From: AWTP1-13 sp050248715
Lineage (GTDB): Bacteria; Pseudomonadota; Alphaproteobacteria; Rhizobiales; Hyphomicrobiaceae
Assembly (NCBI GenBank): GCA_050248715.1
Contig: JBFWRV010000025.1
Coordinates: forward strand, 13,970-77,969
DNA length: 64,000 nt
Reading direction: 5' to 3'
Shown: one piece after another, positions 25,326 through 34,391 of the stretch
How positions within the stretch are numbered: the stretch's first letter is position 1
How the letters are laid out: the number at the start of each line of letters is the position of its first letter
Position numbers and translations under genes: made by a program
The notes under the pieces: model-generated
Seen by the model: only the letters and a program-made list of their open reading frames with translations
Database searches by the model: none
What the model was told of the DNA's origin: nothing

Positions 25326-27029
25326 TCAGCCACGGATCAGATCGGCGATGCGCTCGGCCAGCATCAGGGTCGGCGTGTTGGTGTTGGCGCGCGGAATGGT
25401 GGGCATGAGCGAGGCATCGCAGACGCGCAAGCCTTCGAGTCCGTGCACCTTGCCGGCGCCGTCGCTCACCGCGAGGGGATCGCCGGCCGCGCCCATGCGG
25501 CAGGTGCCCGAGGCGTGCCACACGCCACCCACGGAGGAGCCGATGAAGCGCGTCAGCGCGGCGTCGTCGGCGAGCAGGTGGTCGAGCCGCAGGCCGAGCG
25601 TCACGACGCTGTGGATCAGCCAGGGGCGCAGGCCGCCCGCGTGGTCCAGCATGGCCGCGAGCAGCCGCCGCTGGGTCGCGTTGAGTGCACCCGGGCCGGC
25701 AAGCCGCGCCACGCGCTCCGAGTAGCTGGTCGGGAATGCCGGGCCGCATTGGCGCCGCATCAGCGGGTCGGTGAGCAGCTTGGCGCCCAGCCGGAAGCCG
25801 GCTTTCAGCCGCTCCATGTCGCGCCAGTCGGACAGCAGGCGGAAGTCGACCAGGGGCTCCTCGCGCGCGTCGCTGGAGCGCAGGCTGACGCTGCCGCGCG
25901 AATAGGATTTGTTGACCCAGATGAACAGGGTGCCGACGCGCTGGCCCACCTCGTGCCAGCCCGAGCGGGCGATCATGGCGAGATGCATGTCGCCTTCCGG
26001 CGAATCGGCGATTCCCGATGAGAAGCGCAGGATGGCGTGATCGTGATGCTCGTTGAGGTCCGTGAGCCGGAACGCAGGTGGCAGATAGGTGGAGACCGCG
26101 GTCGAGGGATGCTCCATCAGGTTGCGGCCGACGCCGGCCAGCGCGGCAACGACCGGAATATCCAGGCGCTGCAGATCCGCTGCTGGGCCGACCCCGCTGC
26201 GCATCAGCAGCGCCGGGGTATGGATCGCGCCGCAGCTGACGATGGTTTCGCCGGCCGTGAGCGTCATGGCTCCGCCGGCGCGGCCATTGGCCGGGACGAC
26301 GACGGCGCCCGTGCAGCGCAGGCCGTCGAACACCAGCCGCTCGGCCATCAGGTCGGTGCGCACCTCGAGATTGGGGCGCTGCCGCACCTCGGGCGTGAGA
26401 TAGACGATCGACGCCGGCACCCGCTCGCCCGCGTCGCTCGTGGCGATGGCGCCGACGTAGACGCCGTCGGTCCATTCGCCGTTCTGGTCTGGCTTTGCGG
26501 GATGGCCGCGCGCCACCAGCGTCTCGCACAGCGCCTTCACGAACGGGGACATGCGTTCGGGCTTGATGCGCCGGATCGGAATGGGGCCGCTGCGACCGTG
26601 GTAATGGGGATCGTCAAAGTCGCAGTCGCGTTCGAGCTTGCGGAAGTAGGGCAGGGCGGCGTCCCAGGACCAGCCCGCGGCGCCCAGCGCGCCCCACTCG
26701 TCGTAGTCGCCGGGGGCGCCGCGGTTGGCCACCATGGCGTTGACCGCCGAGCCGCCGCCGAGCACCCGGCCCTGCTCGTAGCGGCGCGGCGCGCGGCTGT
26801 CGGTGTTGCCGAGGGGCGCCCCCATGTAGGCGGTGAGCGCGCCCCAGATGTTGTCGGGATCGAGAAAGGCGCGACCGGGATAGCGGGTGCGGATCGTGTC
26901 CGGCATGGTCTCGGGCGTCAGGTCGCGCCCCGCCTCGACGAGGGTGACCTTGTTGCGAGGATTTTCCGACAGGCGCGCGGCCAGGACGCAGCCGGCGGAG
27001 CCGCCGCCGAGCACAAGGTAGTCTTGCAT
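25326..27029 (-). CDS. GMC-family flavoprotein oxidoreductase (choline dehydrogenase-like)
   Basis: 567 residues. FAD-binding GGGSAGCVLAARLSE at the N-terminus, the GMC signature RVLGGGSAVNAM, and the active-site His in GVWHASGTCRMG; Asn is the second residue in PRANTNTPT. Such enzymes oxidise alcohols (choline, aryl or polyethylene glycols) and pass electrons to O2 or a dye-like acceptor. Upstream are 265 bases without a gene; on the 5' side lies the region up to 27571. A second GMC enzyme is at 62087. Substrate unknown. Confidence 0.9.
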   Translation of the reverse strand: MQDYLVLGGGSAGCVLAARLSENPRNKVTLVEAGRDLTPETMPDTIRTRYPGRAFLDPDNIWGALTAYMGAPLGNTDSRAPRRYEQGRVLGGGSAVNAMVANRGAPGDYDEWGALGAAGWSWDAALPYFRKLERDCDFDDPHYHGRSGPIPIRRIKPERMSPFVKALCETLVARGHPAKPDQNGEWTDGVYVGAIATSDAGERVPASIVYLTPEVRQRPNLEVRTDLMAERLVFDGLRCTGAVVVPANGRAGGAMTLTAGETIVSCGAIHTPALLMRSGVGPAADLQRLDIPVVAALAGVGRNLMEHPSTAVSTYLPPAFRLTDLNEHHDHAILRFSSGIADSPEGDMHLAMIARSGWHEVGQRVGTLFIWVNKSYSRGSVSLRSSDAREEPLVDFRLLSDWRDMERLKAGFRLGAKLLTDPLMRRQCGPAFPTSYSERVARLAGPGALNATQRRLLAAMLDHAGGLRPWLIHSVVTLGLRLDHLLADDAALTRFIGSSVGGVWHASGTCRMGAAGDPLAVSDGAGKVHGLEGLRVCDASLMPTIPRANTNTPTLMLAERIADLIRG

Positions 27030-27241
27030 AAGAGTCGTCTTTTTTGAGCGTTTCGATCCCTGCCCGCATGATCTGCGGAATTGCCGCGGCTGGCAACGAT
27101 CCCGCGAGGGAACCTCACGCCGTCACGCTCGTTCACAGGTTGGCGAGACTACTGCAACTCGTGGGGTGGGTGTCCTACATGAAGGGGGGCAGAGGGTCAG
27201 ATTCCCAGAGACGATCTCCGCGACGGTAGAGAGCGTTGAAC
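27030..27241. other. Gene-free upstream region of the GMC oxidoreductase gene
   Basis: No gene is supported in these 212 bases, which must hold the promoter for the minus-strand oxidoreductase. Nothing resembling a strong terminator or repeat is seen. Confidence 0.5.
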
Positions 27242-27382
27242 ATGCTGGACAAAATCTCATCGGAACTGCGCGAGATCGTGTGGCTCGCTTCCGTCGTCGG
27301 TGGTCTGTCGATCGTGGGCGTGTCACTCGCCCTGGTGGCGGCTTTCGCTGTGGAGCGCCTTTCCGTCATCCCGCACGTCTGA
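27242..27382 (+). CDS. Possible small single-span membrane protein
   Basis: A 46-codon frame begins MLDKISSELREIVW and continues with a continuous hydrophobic stretch (ASVVGGLSIVGVSLALVAAF) of about 20-25 residues, ending VERLSVIPHV. Length and composition suit a single transmembrane helix with an amphipathic N-terminus. A weak GAGAG lies upstream. It lies in an otherwise empty gap between the GMC gene and a luciferase-like gene. It could be chance, since no homologue is known to me. Confidence 0.4.
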   Translation: MLDKISSELREIVWLASVVGGLSIVGVSLALVAAFAVERLSVIPHV

Positions 27383-27571
27383 CGTCGCGCGACGGCGCGG
27401 CGCGTGGACCTGATCCCCCGCCAGGAACGCCACCGGACACTCAGATCGCCTTTTCGCGTGTGAGGATCGCTGCCCCCCAGGGGGCAGATGCGCGGCATGG
27501 GCTGTTGGCGCGGGGCCCGCCTCGCACCATAGTTGCCGCGAACGACCTGGAGCGAACCCGCGGAGCATGAC

Positions 27572-28513
27572 ATGGCAAGCTTGGCCGCCTTCGGGCTGGA
27601 CGTCGGCATCTACGGCGCCACGGCCGAGCCCGAGACGATCCTGCGGCTCGCCCGGCATGCGGAGGAGGCCGGCTTCGACTCGATCTGGCTTGCCGATCAC
27701 GTGGTCTTCCCCGTCTCGTATGCCTCGCGCTACCCCTACAGCGCCGGCGGCGCCTTCCCGGCGCAACTGTCCGAGCCCTTGATGGAGCCGATCGCCACCA
27801 TGGGCGTGCTCGTCGGCGCCACGCGGCGCGTCCGCATCGGCACGGCCGTCCTGGTGATGCCCTACCGCAATCCCCTGCTGCTTGCGCGCATGCTGGTGAC
27901 GCTCGACCGCTTCTCCGGCGGCCGCATCGTGCTGGGCGCCGGGGTGGGCTGGCTGGAGGAGGAGTTCAAGGCTCTCGACAGCTTCGACTTCAAGAAGCGC
28001 GGCCGCGTGACCGACGAGTATATCGAGATCTTCAAGGCCATCTCGGCCGGCGGCGAGGTCGGCTATCAGGGCGAGACCTACGCCTTCGAGCCCGTTTACT
28101 CGTCGCCCGGTTCGGTGCAGCGCCCGCATCCGCCAATCCTGATCGGTGGCATTGCCGACGCCGCGCTGCGCCGTGTCGTGCGTCACGGCGACGGATGGCT
28201 CGCCGTGTTTGCGCCGCCGGCAGCCTTGCCGGAGCGCCTGGGCGTGCTGCGCCGCCTTGCCGAGGAGGCCGGGCGGCCGTTCCGAAATCTCTCGCTCATC
28301 TACAAGCTGTTTCTCCAGATCGGCGAGGCGAAGCGGGGCCCCGATGGCGCACGGGAGACCGGCACCGGCTCGGCCGCCGACATCGCCGACGACGTGCGCC
28401 GGCTGTTCGACCTCGGCTTCCAAAAGATCATCGTGCGCTGCCGCGGGGCCAGCGCGGCCGACGTGATGGACCAGGTTGCGCGCTTTTCCGACACGGTGTT
28501 GCCGGCGGTGTAG
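27572..28513 (+). CDS. Luciferase-like monooxygenase family oxidoreductase (F420/flavin type)
   Basis: 313 residues of the LLM TIM-barrel family: FDSIWLADHVVFP, RRVRIGTAVLVMPYRNP, GGRIVLGAGVGWLEEEFKAL (each under 20 as cited). These match the subgroup often annotated as F420-dependent, although many alphaproteobacteria lack F420, so FMN is as likely. The ATG at 27572 was chosen because the conserved N-terminus begins there. It precedes a second LLM gene by 301 bases, split by a repeat. Function unknown, perhaps oxidation of a small organic substrate. Confidence 0.85.
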   Translation: MASLAAFGLDVGIYGATAEPETILRLARHAEEAGFDSIWLADHVVFPVSYASRYPYSAGGAFPAQLSEPLMEPIATMGVLVGATRRVRIGTAVLVMPYRNPLLLARMLVTLDRFSGGRIVLGAGVGWLEEEFKALDSFDFKKRGRVTDEYIEIFKAISAGGEVGYQGETYAFEPVYSSPGSVQRPHPPILIGGIADAALRRVVRHGDGWLAVFAPPAALPERLGVLRRLAEEAGRPFRNLSLIYKLFLQIGEAKRGPDGARETGTGSAADIADDVRRLFDLGFQKIIVRCRGASAADVMDQVARFSDTVLPAV

Positions 28514-28530
28514 GCGATGGCTCGCCCGCT

Positions 28531-28647
28531 GTCCTGCCGGGCAAGGGCGCCAGCCCGAGAGCCGGAGCCCAGGGCAGCACGTGGTGCGCACGGAACGCGC
28601 GGTTCCTGGGTTCCGGATATTTCGCTATCGCGAAATTCCGGAATGAC
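28531..28647. repeat. Dispersed palindrome family A, copy 3, in a 301-base gene-free gap
   Basis: The unit ends with TTCCGGATATTTCGCTATCG and GCGAAATTCCGGAATGACGG, containing the hairpin ATTTCGCTATCGCGAAAT. The left arm is GTCCTGCCGGG. The rest of the gap (28648-28814) shows no other feature apart from the ribosome binding site of the next gene. Confidence 0.7.
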
Positions 28648-28814
28648 GGCAACCGGAGCTGACGCGGAGCCATAACTGAGCTCCCGTTCAACGAAGGCGT
28701 TGGGGCCACGCGGTGCGGCTGCGTGAGATGCATGCAACGGCTGCAAGAATGCGGTTTGACGCTGGCGTTGCTGCTTAGCACGATGGGGTCAACGACAAAC
28801 CCAGAGGACGCCCA

Positions 28815-29906
28815 ATGGCCAAGACGAAGTTCGGCATATTCAGCCTCAGCCAGTTCCCCGATCTCTCCCGTGTGGTGGAGAGCTTCGACGACGATCTCTC
28901 CTTCTTCGAGCTGGCGGAGAAGCTGGGCTACGACAAGGTCTGGATCGCCGAGCATCTCTTCTCCACCTACGGGCTCGTCACCTCGACCCAGGTCTATGCC
29001 GCGGCCATCGCCCAGCGCACCAAGAAGCTGCGCATCGGCATGGCCGTGTGCGCGATTCCCTTCAACCATCCCTTGCGCACCGCCTCCGACTTCGCCCTTG
29101 TCGACATCCTCTCGCACGGCCGGCTCGACTTCGGCGTCGGCCGCGCCTACCAGCCGCACGAGTTCGTCGGCCTCGGCGTGCCCATGGACAAGAGCCGCGA
29201 GATGCTGGCCGAAGGCCTCGACATCGTGTTGAAGTCGTGGACGCAGGAGAAGATCACCTACCAGGGCAAGTTCTGGACCATCCCCGAGCCGGTCGAGGTG
29301 CTGCCCAAGCCCGTGCAGCAGCCCTATCCGCCCGTCTACCAGGCTACCATCAGTCCCGAAAGCTTCGAGCAGGCGGCCAGGGCCGGCATCCACATCCAGA
29401 TGGCCTCGCCCTTCACCTATCGCACCTACCGCGAGACGTGGATGGAGGAGCTGGAGAAGAGCTGCCGGCACTACGAAAAGGTGTGCCGCGATCTGGGGCG
29501 CGACCCGAATGCGGCGGAGCGCATGCTGCTGCTGCCGTTCTTTGTGCACGAGGACGGCAAGAAGGCGCAGGAGATCTACAAGAAGCACGTGGAGTGGTTC
29601 TACGCCAAGGTGACTGCCAATCAGCTGGCCGGCGCACCGCAGACGGGCGAGATCAAGGGTTACGAGCTCACGATGCGCGAGGGCAAGAAGACGCGCGAGA
29701 TGGGCTACCTGTCGTTCGAGAAGCTGCACCAGTACGGCGCCTGCATCGCCGACGATCCCGAAACCTGCGTCGCCAAGCTCAGGGACATGAAGCGGCGGTT
29801 CGGCGTGACCGAGTTCGTGCTGTGGTTCAACATCGGCGGCATCGACAAGGCGCACGTGGAGCGCGCCATGAAGCTGGCGGCCGAGAAGGTTCTGCCCAAC
29901 GTGTAG
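28815..29906 (+). CDS. LLM-class flavin-dependent oxidoreductase
   Basis: 363 residues of the bacterial luciferase-like family: FFELAEKLGYDKVWIAEHLF, LRIGMAVCAIPFNHP, RLDFGVGRAYQPHEF (each cited at 20 residues or fewer). This longer subgroup includes alkane monooxygenases and alkanesulfonate-type enzymes working with a flavin reductase. No reductase gene is adjacent. It is only distantly related to the LLM protein upstream. Substrate unknown. Confidence 0.87.
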   Translation: MAKTKFGIFSLSQFPDLSRVVESFDDDLSFFELAEKLGYDKVWIAEHLFSTYGLVTSTQVYAAAIAQRTKKLRIGMAVCAIPFNHPLRTASDFALVDILSHGRLDFGVGRAYQPHEFVGLGVPMDKSREMLAEGLDIVLKSWTQEKITYQGKFWTIPEPVEVLPKPVQQPYPPVYQATISPESFEQAARAGIHIQMASPFTYRTYRETWMEELEKSCRHYEKVCRDLGRDPNAAERMLLLPFFVHEDGKKAQEIYKKHVEWFYAKVTANQLAGAPQTGEIKGYELTMREGKKTREMGYLSFEKLHQYGACIADDPETCVAKLRDMKRRFGVTEFVLWFNIGGIDKAHVERAMKLAAEKVLPNV

Positions 29907-30230
29907 GCAGTGCAGGGGGGGCCAGCCCGTTTCGCATGCGGGTGCGTCGCCCCTGCGCATTGCCAGCGGCGGGCCGACCGTCCCATTCGACGAACCAGGC
30001 GCCATCTCCGCGAAGGGGGAGATCGGCGCAACTCGAGGTAGTTTGGCCTTTGCATGGTGCGGATGCCAGCTGCGAGCGTTGCGTGCGAATGGGCTGCGGG
30101 GCGGCCCGGTGCGCTCTGCTTCCCTGTCCGGGAAAAAGGCGTAATCTGACCGACGAGGGGTTCTTCCAGGGCCTGAAGCGGGAGCATTTCTGCCCCGCCA
30201 GCCGCCACCCCGACAAACCGGAGGAAGCGT
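29907..30230. other. Gene-free gap of 324 bases
   Basis: A small hairpin, ATCTCCGCGAAGGGGGAGAT near 30004, is seen. The start of the ThDP gene is preceded by ACCGGAGGAAGCGT, a strong ribosome binding site. No gene is supported in this stretch. Confidence 0.5.
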
Positions 30231-31889
30231 ATGGGCAAGATCGACGGCGCCACCTTGATGGCGAAGAGCCTGAAGCAGCAGGGCGTGGACTATATGTTCG
30301 GCATCGTCGGCTTCCCGGTGCAGCCGATTGCCGCCGCGGCGCAGAAGGCCGGCATCAAGTACATCGGCATGCGCAACGAGCAGGCGGCCTCCTATGCGGC
30401 GCAGGCCGCGGGCTACCTCACCGGCCGCCCCGGCGCCTGCCTCGTGGTGTCCGGCCCCGGTGTCGTGCACGGCCTCGCGGGTCTCGCCAACGCACAGCAG
30501 AACTGCTGGCCGATGATCCTGATCGGCGGCGCCTCGCCCACCTACCAGAACGCCATGGGCGGCTTCCAGGAGGAGCGGCAGGTGCAGATCGCCTCGCCGT
30601 TCTGCAAGTTCGCGCACGCGGTGGAGCACACGAACCGTATCCCCTTCTATGTCGAGCTGGCCGTGCGCCAGTCGATATACGGCCGTCCCGGCGCCAGCTA
30701 CCTCGACATGCCCGATGACATCATCCAGGGCCAGGTGGACGAGGAGAAGGTACCGATCCTGCCCAAGTGCCCCGAGCCGCCACGCACGCAGGCGATGCCG
30801 GAGGACGTGGATAAGGCTCTGAACGCCCTGCAGTCGGCCGAGCGACCGCTGGTGATCGTCGGCAAGGGCATGGCCTGGTCGCGCGCGGAGGACGAGGTGC
30901 GCGCGTTCATCGAGCGCACGCGCCTGCCGTTCCTGGCGTCTCCCATGGGCAAGGGCGTGCTCGACGACAACCATCCGCTTTCGGTCGGTGCCGCGCGCAG
31001 CCACGCGCTGAAAGAAGCCGACGTGATCTTCGTGATGGGCGCGCGGCTCAACTGGATCATGCACTACGGCCAGCCGCCGCGTTTCAACAAGAACGTGCGC
31101 GTGGTGCAGCTCGACATCGCGCCCGAGGCGATCGGCAACAACGTGCCGACGGAAGTGGCGCTGGTGGGCGACGGCAAGGCCATCGTGGGCCAGCTCAACA
31201 AGGCATTGCAGAGCCGGCAGTGGTTCTATCCGGCCGACACGCCCTGGCACACCGCCATCAAGCAGAAGGCGGCCGACAACGCCAAGTCGATCCAGCCCAT
31301 GATCGACGACAACTCGACGCCGACCAACTACTACCGCGCGTTGAAGGACATCCGCGCCTGGGCACCGGCCAACGCCGTCATCATCGGCGAGGGTGCCAAC
31401 ACCATGGACATCGGCCGCACGCAGCTGCCGAATGCCGCGCCGCGCCTGCGCCTCGACGCCGGCACCTATGGCACCATGGGGATCGGCATGGGGTTCGCCA
31501 TCGCCGCGGCGGTGGTGCATCCCGACAAGCCGATCATCTCGGTCTCGGGCGACAGCGCGCTCGGCTTCTCCGGCATGGAGATCGAGACGGCATGCCGCTA
31601 CCGGCTGCCCGTGAAGGTCGTGGTGCTCAACAACGGCGGCATCGGCAGCGGCGTGGAGGAGCTGCCCGCCAACCGCTTCGACAGCCCGCCGCGCACTCTG
31701 ACCGTCGGCGCCCGCTACGACCGCATGATGGAAGCCTTCGGCGGCAAGGGCTGGTACATCGAGGATCCCAAGCACCTGCGCGCGGCCCTCGACGAGGCCA
31801 TGAACTTCAAAGGTCCGGCGCTGGTGAACGTGAAGCTCCACCCCGACGCCACCCGCAAGCCGCAGGAGTTCCGCTGGCTGACGACGTAA
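30231..31889 (+). CDS. 2-hydroxyacyl-CoA lyase / oxalyl-CoA decarboxylase-type ThDP enzyme
   Basis: 552 residues. ThDP-enzyme layout: N-terminal PYR domain with catalytic Glu50 (RNEQAA), a central domain, and a C-terminal PP domain with GDSALGFSG (Asp441) and NNGG (Asn467-Asn468). Recalled human HACL1 shares FGIVG, KYIGMRNEQAA, GYLT-RPG, GARLNWI, SEGANTMDIGRT and the end ATRK-Q-F-WLT. The C-terminus therefore looks like HACL and not like the GRIGNLN tail of oxalyl-CoA decarboxylase (present in the fragment at 1-234). HACL enzymes split a 2-hydroxyacyl-CoA into formyl-CoA and an aldehyde or ketone. Oxalyl-CoA decarboxylase activity remains possible. The next genes handle acyl-CoA. Confidence 0.85.
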   Translation: MGKIDGATLMAKSLKQQGVDYMFGIVGFPVQPIAAAAQKAGIKYIGMRNEQAASYAAQAAGYLTGRPGACLVVSGPGVVHGLAGLANAQQNCWPMILIGGASPTYQNAMGGFQEERQVQIASPFCKFAHAVEHTNRIPFYVELAVRQSIYGRPGASYLDMPDDIIQGQVDEEKVPILPKCPEPPRTQAMPEDVDKALNALQSAERPLVIVGKGMAWSRAEDEVRAFIERTRLPFLASPMGKGVLDDNHPLSVGAARSHALKEADVIFVMGARLNWIMHYGQPPRFNKNVRVVQLDIAPEAIGNNVPTEVALVGDGKAIVGQLNKALQSRQWFYPADTPWHTAIKQKAADNAKSIQPMIDDNSTPTNYYRALKDIRAWAPANAVIIGEGANTMDIGRTQLPNAAPRLRLDAGTYGTMGIGMGFAIAAAVVHPDKPIISVSGDSALGFSGMEIETACRYRLPVKVVVLNNGGIGSGVEELPANRFDSPPRTLTVGARYDRMMEAFGGKGWYIEDPKHLRAALDEAMNFKGPALVNVKLHPDATRKPQEFRWLTT

Positions 31890-31970
31890 GGCGCAGCGGG
31901 CGCGTCGGCCTTGGCCTCTCTTAACGGGGAGAGGTAGGGTCGGGAAAGGCTCCCGCCCTCAGCTCTTGGT

Positions 31971-32062
31971 TTACCCCCCACCCCCGACCCCTCCCCGCAA
32001 GGGGGAGGGGAGGCCGGCGCCTGGATTGCGGATATTTCGCTGACGCGAAATTCCGGAATGAC
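31971..32062. repeat. C/G-rich repeat (family E) with partial family A copy
   Basis: ACCCCCCACCCCCGACCCC and CTCCCCGCAAGGGGGAGGGG form a hairpin (family E), directly followed by GCGGATATTTCGCTGACG and CGCGAAATTCCGGAATGACA, the right half of family A. Both lie between the convergent ThDP and SDR genes. Confidence 0.65.
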
Positions 32063-32065
32063 AGC

Positions 32066-32965
32066 TCAGTCCAGCTCCAGGCCGTCCATGCCGGAGTTCT
32101 TGCGCACCTTGGCGAGCATGGCGCGCACCTGGGCGCCGGCTTCGGCGGGCTCGGCGACCTGCTTCACCTCGGCGCCGCGGCGCCAGCCCTCGCATACGGC
32201 GATGCGGCCGAAGCCCGCCTGGATGACGCGTCCCGTGATGTCCTGCGCCTCCTCGCTCGCCAGGTAGACGACCGTCGGCGAGACCCACTTGGGATCGCGC
32301 ATGGCGCGCTCCTCGTCGGTGATCTGGCGCAGGCCCTCGGTCATGCGCGTCTGCGCGGAAGGAGAGATGGCGTTGACGGTGACGCCGTAGCGGCGCAGCT
32401 CGCGTGCGGCGATGATGGTGAAGGCAGCGATGCCGGCCTTGGCGGCGCCGTAGTTGGTCTGGCCGATGTTGCCGTAGATGCCCGACGTCGAACTCGTGTT
32501 GATGATGCGGCCCTTGACCGGCCCGCCGATCTTCTTGCTCTCGTCGCGCCAGTAGGCGGCAGCGTGGCGGGAGGGCGCGAACGTGCCCTTAAGGTGCACC
32601 TGGATCACCGCGTCCCACTCCGCCTCGTCCATATTGGCGAGCATGCGGTCGCGCAGGATGCCGGCGTTGTTGATGAGGATGTCGAGCCTGCCGAAGCGGG
32701 CGATGGCGGCGTCGACCATGGCCTTGGCGCCCTTCCAGCTGCTCACGTCCTCGCCATTGGTCATGGCCTCGCCGCCGGCCTTCTCGATCAGGGCGACCAC
32801 CTCGTTGGCGGGCGACGCGTCCCGGCCCGAGCCGTCGAGACCGGCGCCGATGTCATTGACTACGACCTTGGCGCCGTGGGCTGCGAGCAGCAGCGCGTGC
32901 TCGCGCCCCAGCCCCCGTCCCGCACCCGTGACAATTGCAACCCGTCCCTCGCACAAGCGACCCAT
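32066..32965 (-). CDS. Short-chain dehydrogenase (3-hydroxyacyl-CoA dehydrogenase-like)
   Basis: 299 residues with TGAGRGLG at 13-20, NNAG motif, and catalytic Tyr172-xxx-Lys176 (NYGAAKAG). The pattern (VVVNDIGAGLDGSG, GKVAIVTGAGRGLGREHA style) matches the dehydrogenase unit of peroxisomal multifunctional enzyme type 2 and bacterial 3-hydroxyacyl-CoA dehydrogenases, so it probably acts in beta-oxidation. The start at 32965 was taken where the family begins, though the frame is open far upstream. It is divergent from the CoA-transferase at 33205. Confidence 0.88.
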   Translation of the reverse strand: MGRLCEGRVAIVTGAGRGLGREHALLLAAHGAKVVVNDIGAGLDGSGRDASPANEVVALIEKAGGEAMTNGEDVSSWKGAKAMVDAAIARFGRLDILINNAGILRDRMLANMDEAEWDAVIQVHLKGTFAPSRHAAAYWRDESKKIGGPVKGRIINTSSTSGIYGNIGQTNYGAAKAGIAAFTIIAARELRRYGVTVNAISPSAQTRMTEGLRQITDEERAMRDPKWVSPTVVYLASEEAQDITGRVIQAGFGRIAVCEGWRRGAEVKQVAEPAEAGAQVRAMLAKVRKNSGMDGLELD

Positions 32966-33204
32966 GGCACGCGCCTCCCGACTAGCTCTTGTGCTTTCAG
33001 TTTGTTTCGCGCGGCGATCCCGCGCAAGATAGGGCGACCACATCGTAAGGAGAAAGCCCCGTGGCCGAGGGGCGTGACCGCTGTTTGCCTTGAGGCGGGT
33101 ACAGGAGCTTGCGGAGGGTGGATGGTCGCGGCAAACCCGACCGTGACACGTTCCGGACTGATCGCACCAGCGGGAGCACAAGGACCGCATGCAGGGGGAT
33201 GCCG

Positions 33205-34386
33205 ATGAGCTATGACGCACCGTTCGCCGGGTTGAAGGTGATCGACCTGAGCCAGGGTGTGGCCGGTCCCTACTGCGGCATGCTGCTGGCCCAGCACGGC
33301 GCCGATGTCATCAAGGTGGAGCCCACGGGCGAGGGCGACTGGGCGCGCATGCTGGGGCGCCGCTATAGCGGTCACAGCGCCTACTCGATCCCCACCAACC
33401 TCGGCAAGCGTTCGATAGCGCTCGACCTGAAGGCGGCCGAGGGCAAGGAGGTGCTGTGGCGGCTGATCGCCGGTGCCGACGTCCTGCTCGAGGGCTTCCG
33501 TCCGGGCGTGCTCGACAAGCTGGGCTTCGGCTACGCCGCGGTCTCTCAGCGCCAGCCGCGTATGCTTTATCTCTCCGTGTCGGGCTTCGGCCAGACCGGC
33601 CCGTTCGTCGGCCGTCCTGCCATGGACCCGGTGCTGCAGGCGTTCACCGGCCTGATGATGGACAACAAGGGCGAGGACGGCATTCCCCATCGCGTGCCGT
33701 TCGTCGTGATCGACATGTCGACCGCGCTCTACGCGTTTCAGGCACTGTCCGCCGCCCTCTATGCCCGCCGCGACGAGACGCGGGGCAGGCACATTGCGGT
33801 CAGCCTTCTTGAGGCGGCGAGCGCGGTGCAGGTGATCCGGATGCTGATGGTGTACCTCGAGGGGGAGCAGGTCAGGCGCTCGATGCCGAGCGGCGTGTTC
33901 AGGACCGCCGACGGTTGGCTGCAGTTCCTGGTGGTGCGCCAGGACAGCTGGGTGAAGTTCTGCCGCATCGTTCTGGAAACGCCGGAGCTTGCCGCCGATC
34001 CGCGCTTTGCCGACGACGAGGGGCGCATGAGCAACGAGGCGGCGCTGATGGGCATCGTTCGCCCGGCGATCGCGACCCGGCCGACGGCCTACTGGGCCGA
34101 ACGCCTCACCGAGGCCGACATCATGCACGAGCGGTTGAACGGCTTTCGCGAGTTCCTGCGCCAGCCGCAGGCGGAGGCGATCAATCTCGTGAGCTGGCTG
34201 CAGCCCGGCACGCCCGAGCCCATCCCCATTCCCAACATCGCGGGGCTCGTGCCGTTCGCCGCGGGCACGCCGCGCGGCACCACGCCCGTCCTCGGCCAGC
34301 ACACGCGCGAGGTGCTCGGCGAGCACGGGTTCGCTGCTGCGGACATCGCCGGGCTCATCGCGCGCAAGGTCGTGGCGCAGGCGTAG
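33205..34386 (+). CDS. Class III CoA-transferase (CaiB/BaiF family)
   Basis: 393 residues. N-terminal LKVIDLSQGVAGPYCGMLLA, HGADVIKVE, and Asp170 in VVIDMS at the position of the catalytic aspartate. It transfers CoA between carboxylic acids. The ATG at 33205 lies 6 bases after AGGGGG; the nearer ATG at 33199 would be too close. The specific acids are unknown. With the HACL-like enzyme and paired dehydrogenases around it, it likely activates the acid entering this pathway. It is distinct from the true Frc at 245. Confidence 0.9.
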   Translation: MSYDAPFAGLKVIDLSQGVAGPYCGMLLAQHGADVIKVEPTGEGDWARMLGRRYSGHSAYSIPTNLGKRSIALDLKAAEGKEVLWRLIAGADVLLEGFRPGVLDKLGFGYAAVSQRQPRMLYLSVSGFGQTGPFVGRPAMDPVLQAFTGLMMDNKGEDGIPHRVPFVVIDMSTALYAFQALSAALYARRDETRGRHIAVSLLEAASAVQVIRMLMVYLEGEQVRRSMPSGVFRTADGWLQFLVVRQDSWVKFCRIVLETPELAADPRFADDEGRMSNEAALMGIVRPAIATRPTAYWAERLTEADIMHERLNGFREFLRQPQAEAINLVSWLQPGTPEPIPIPNIAGLVPFAAGTPRGTTPVLGQHTREVLGEHGFAAADIAGLIARKVVAQA

Positions 34387-34391
34387 CAGGC

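Noticed and set aside
28428..31841. 1137-codon open frame on the minus strand
   Set aside because: It runs antisense to the luciferase-like gene and the ThDP enzyme, whose proteins are clearly recognisable. The frame is a high-GC shadow, rich in His, Arg and Leu with no domain.
30231..31889. Labelling this ThDP enzyme simply as a second oxalyl-CoA decarboxylase
   Set aside because: Its C-terminus lacks the ESGRIGNLN tail seen in the fragment at 1-234 and matches the HACL type instead, so the broader call is safer.
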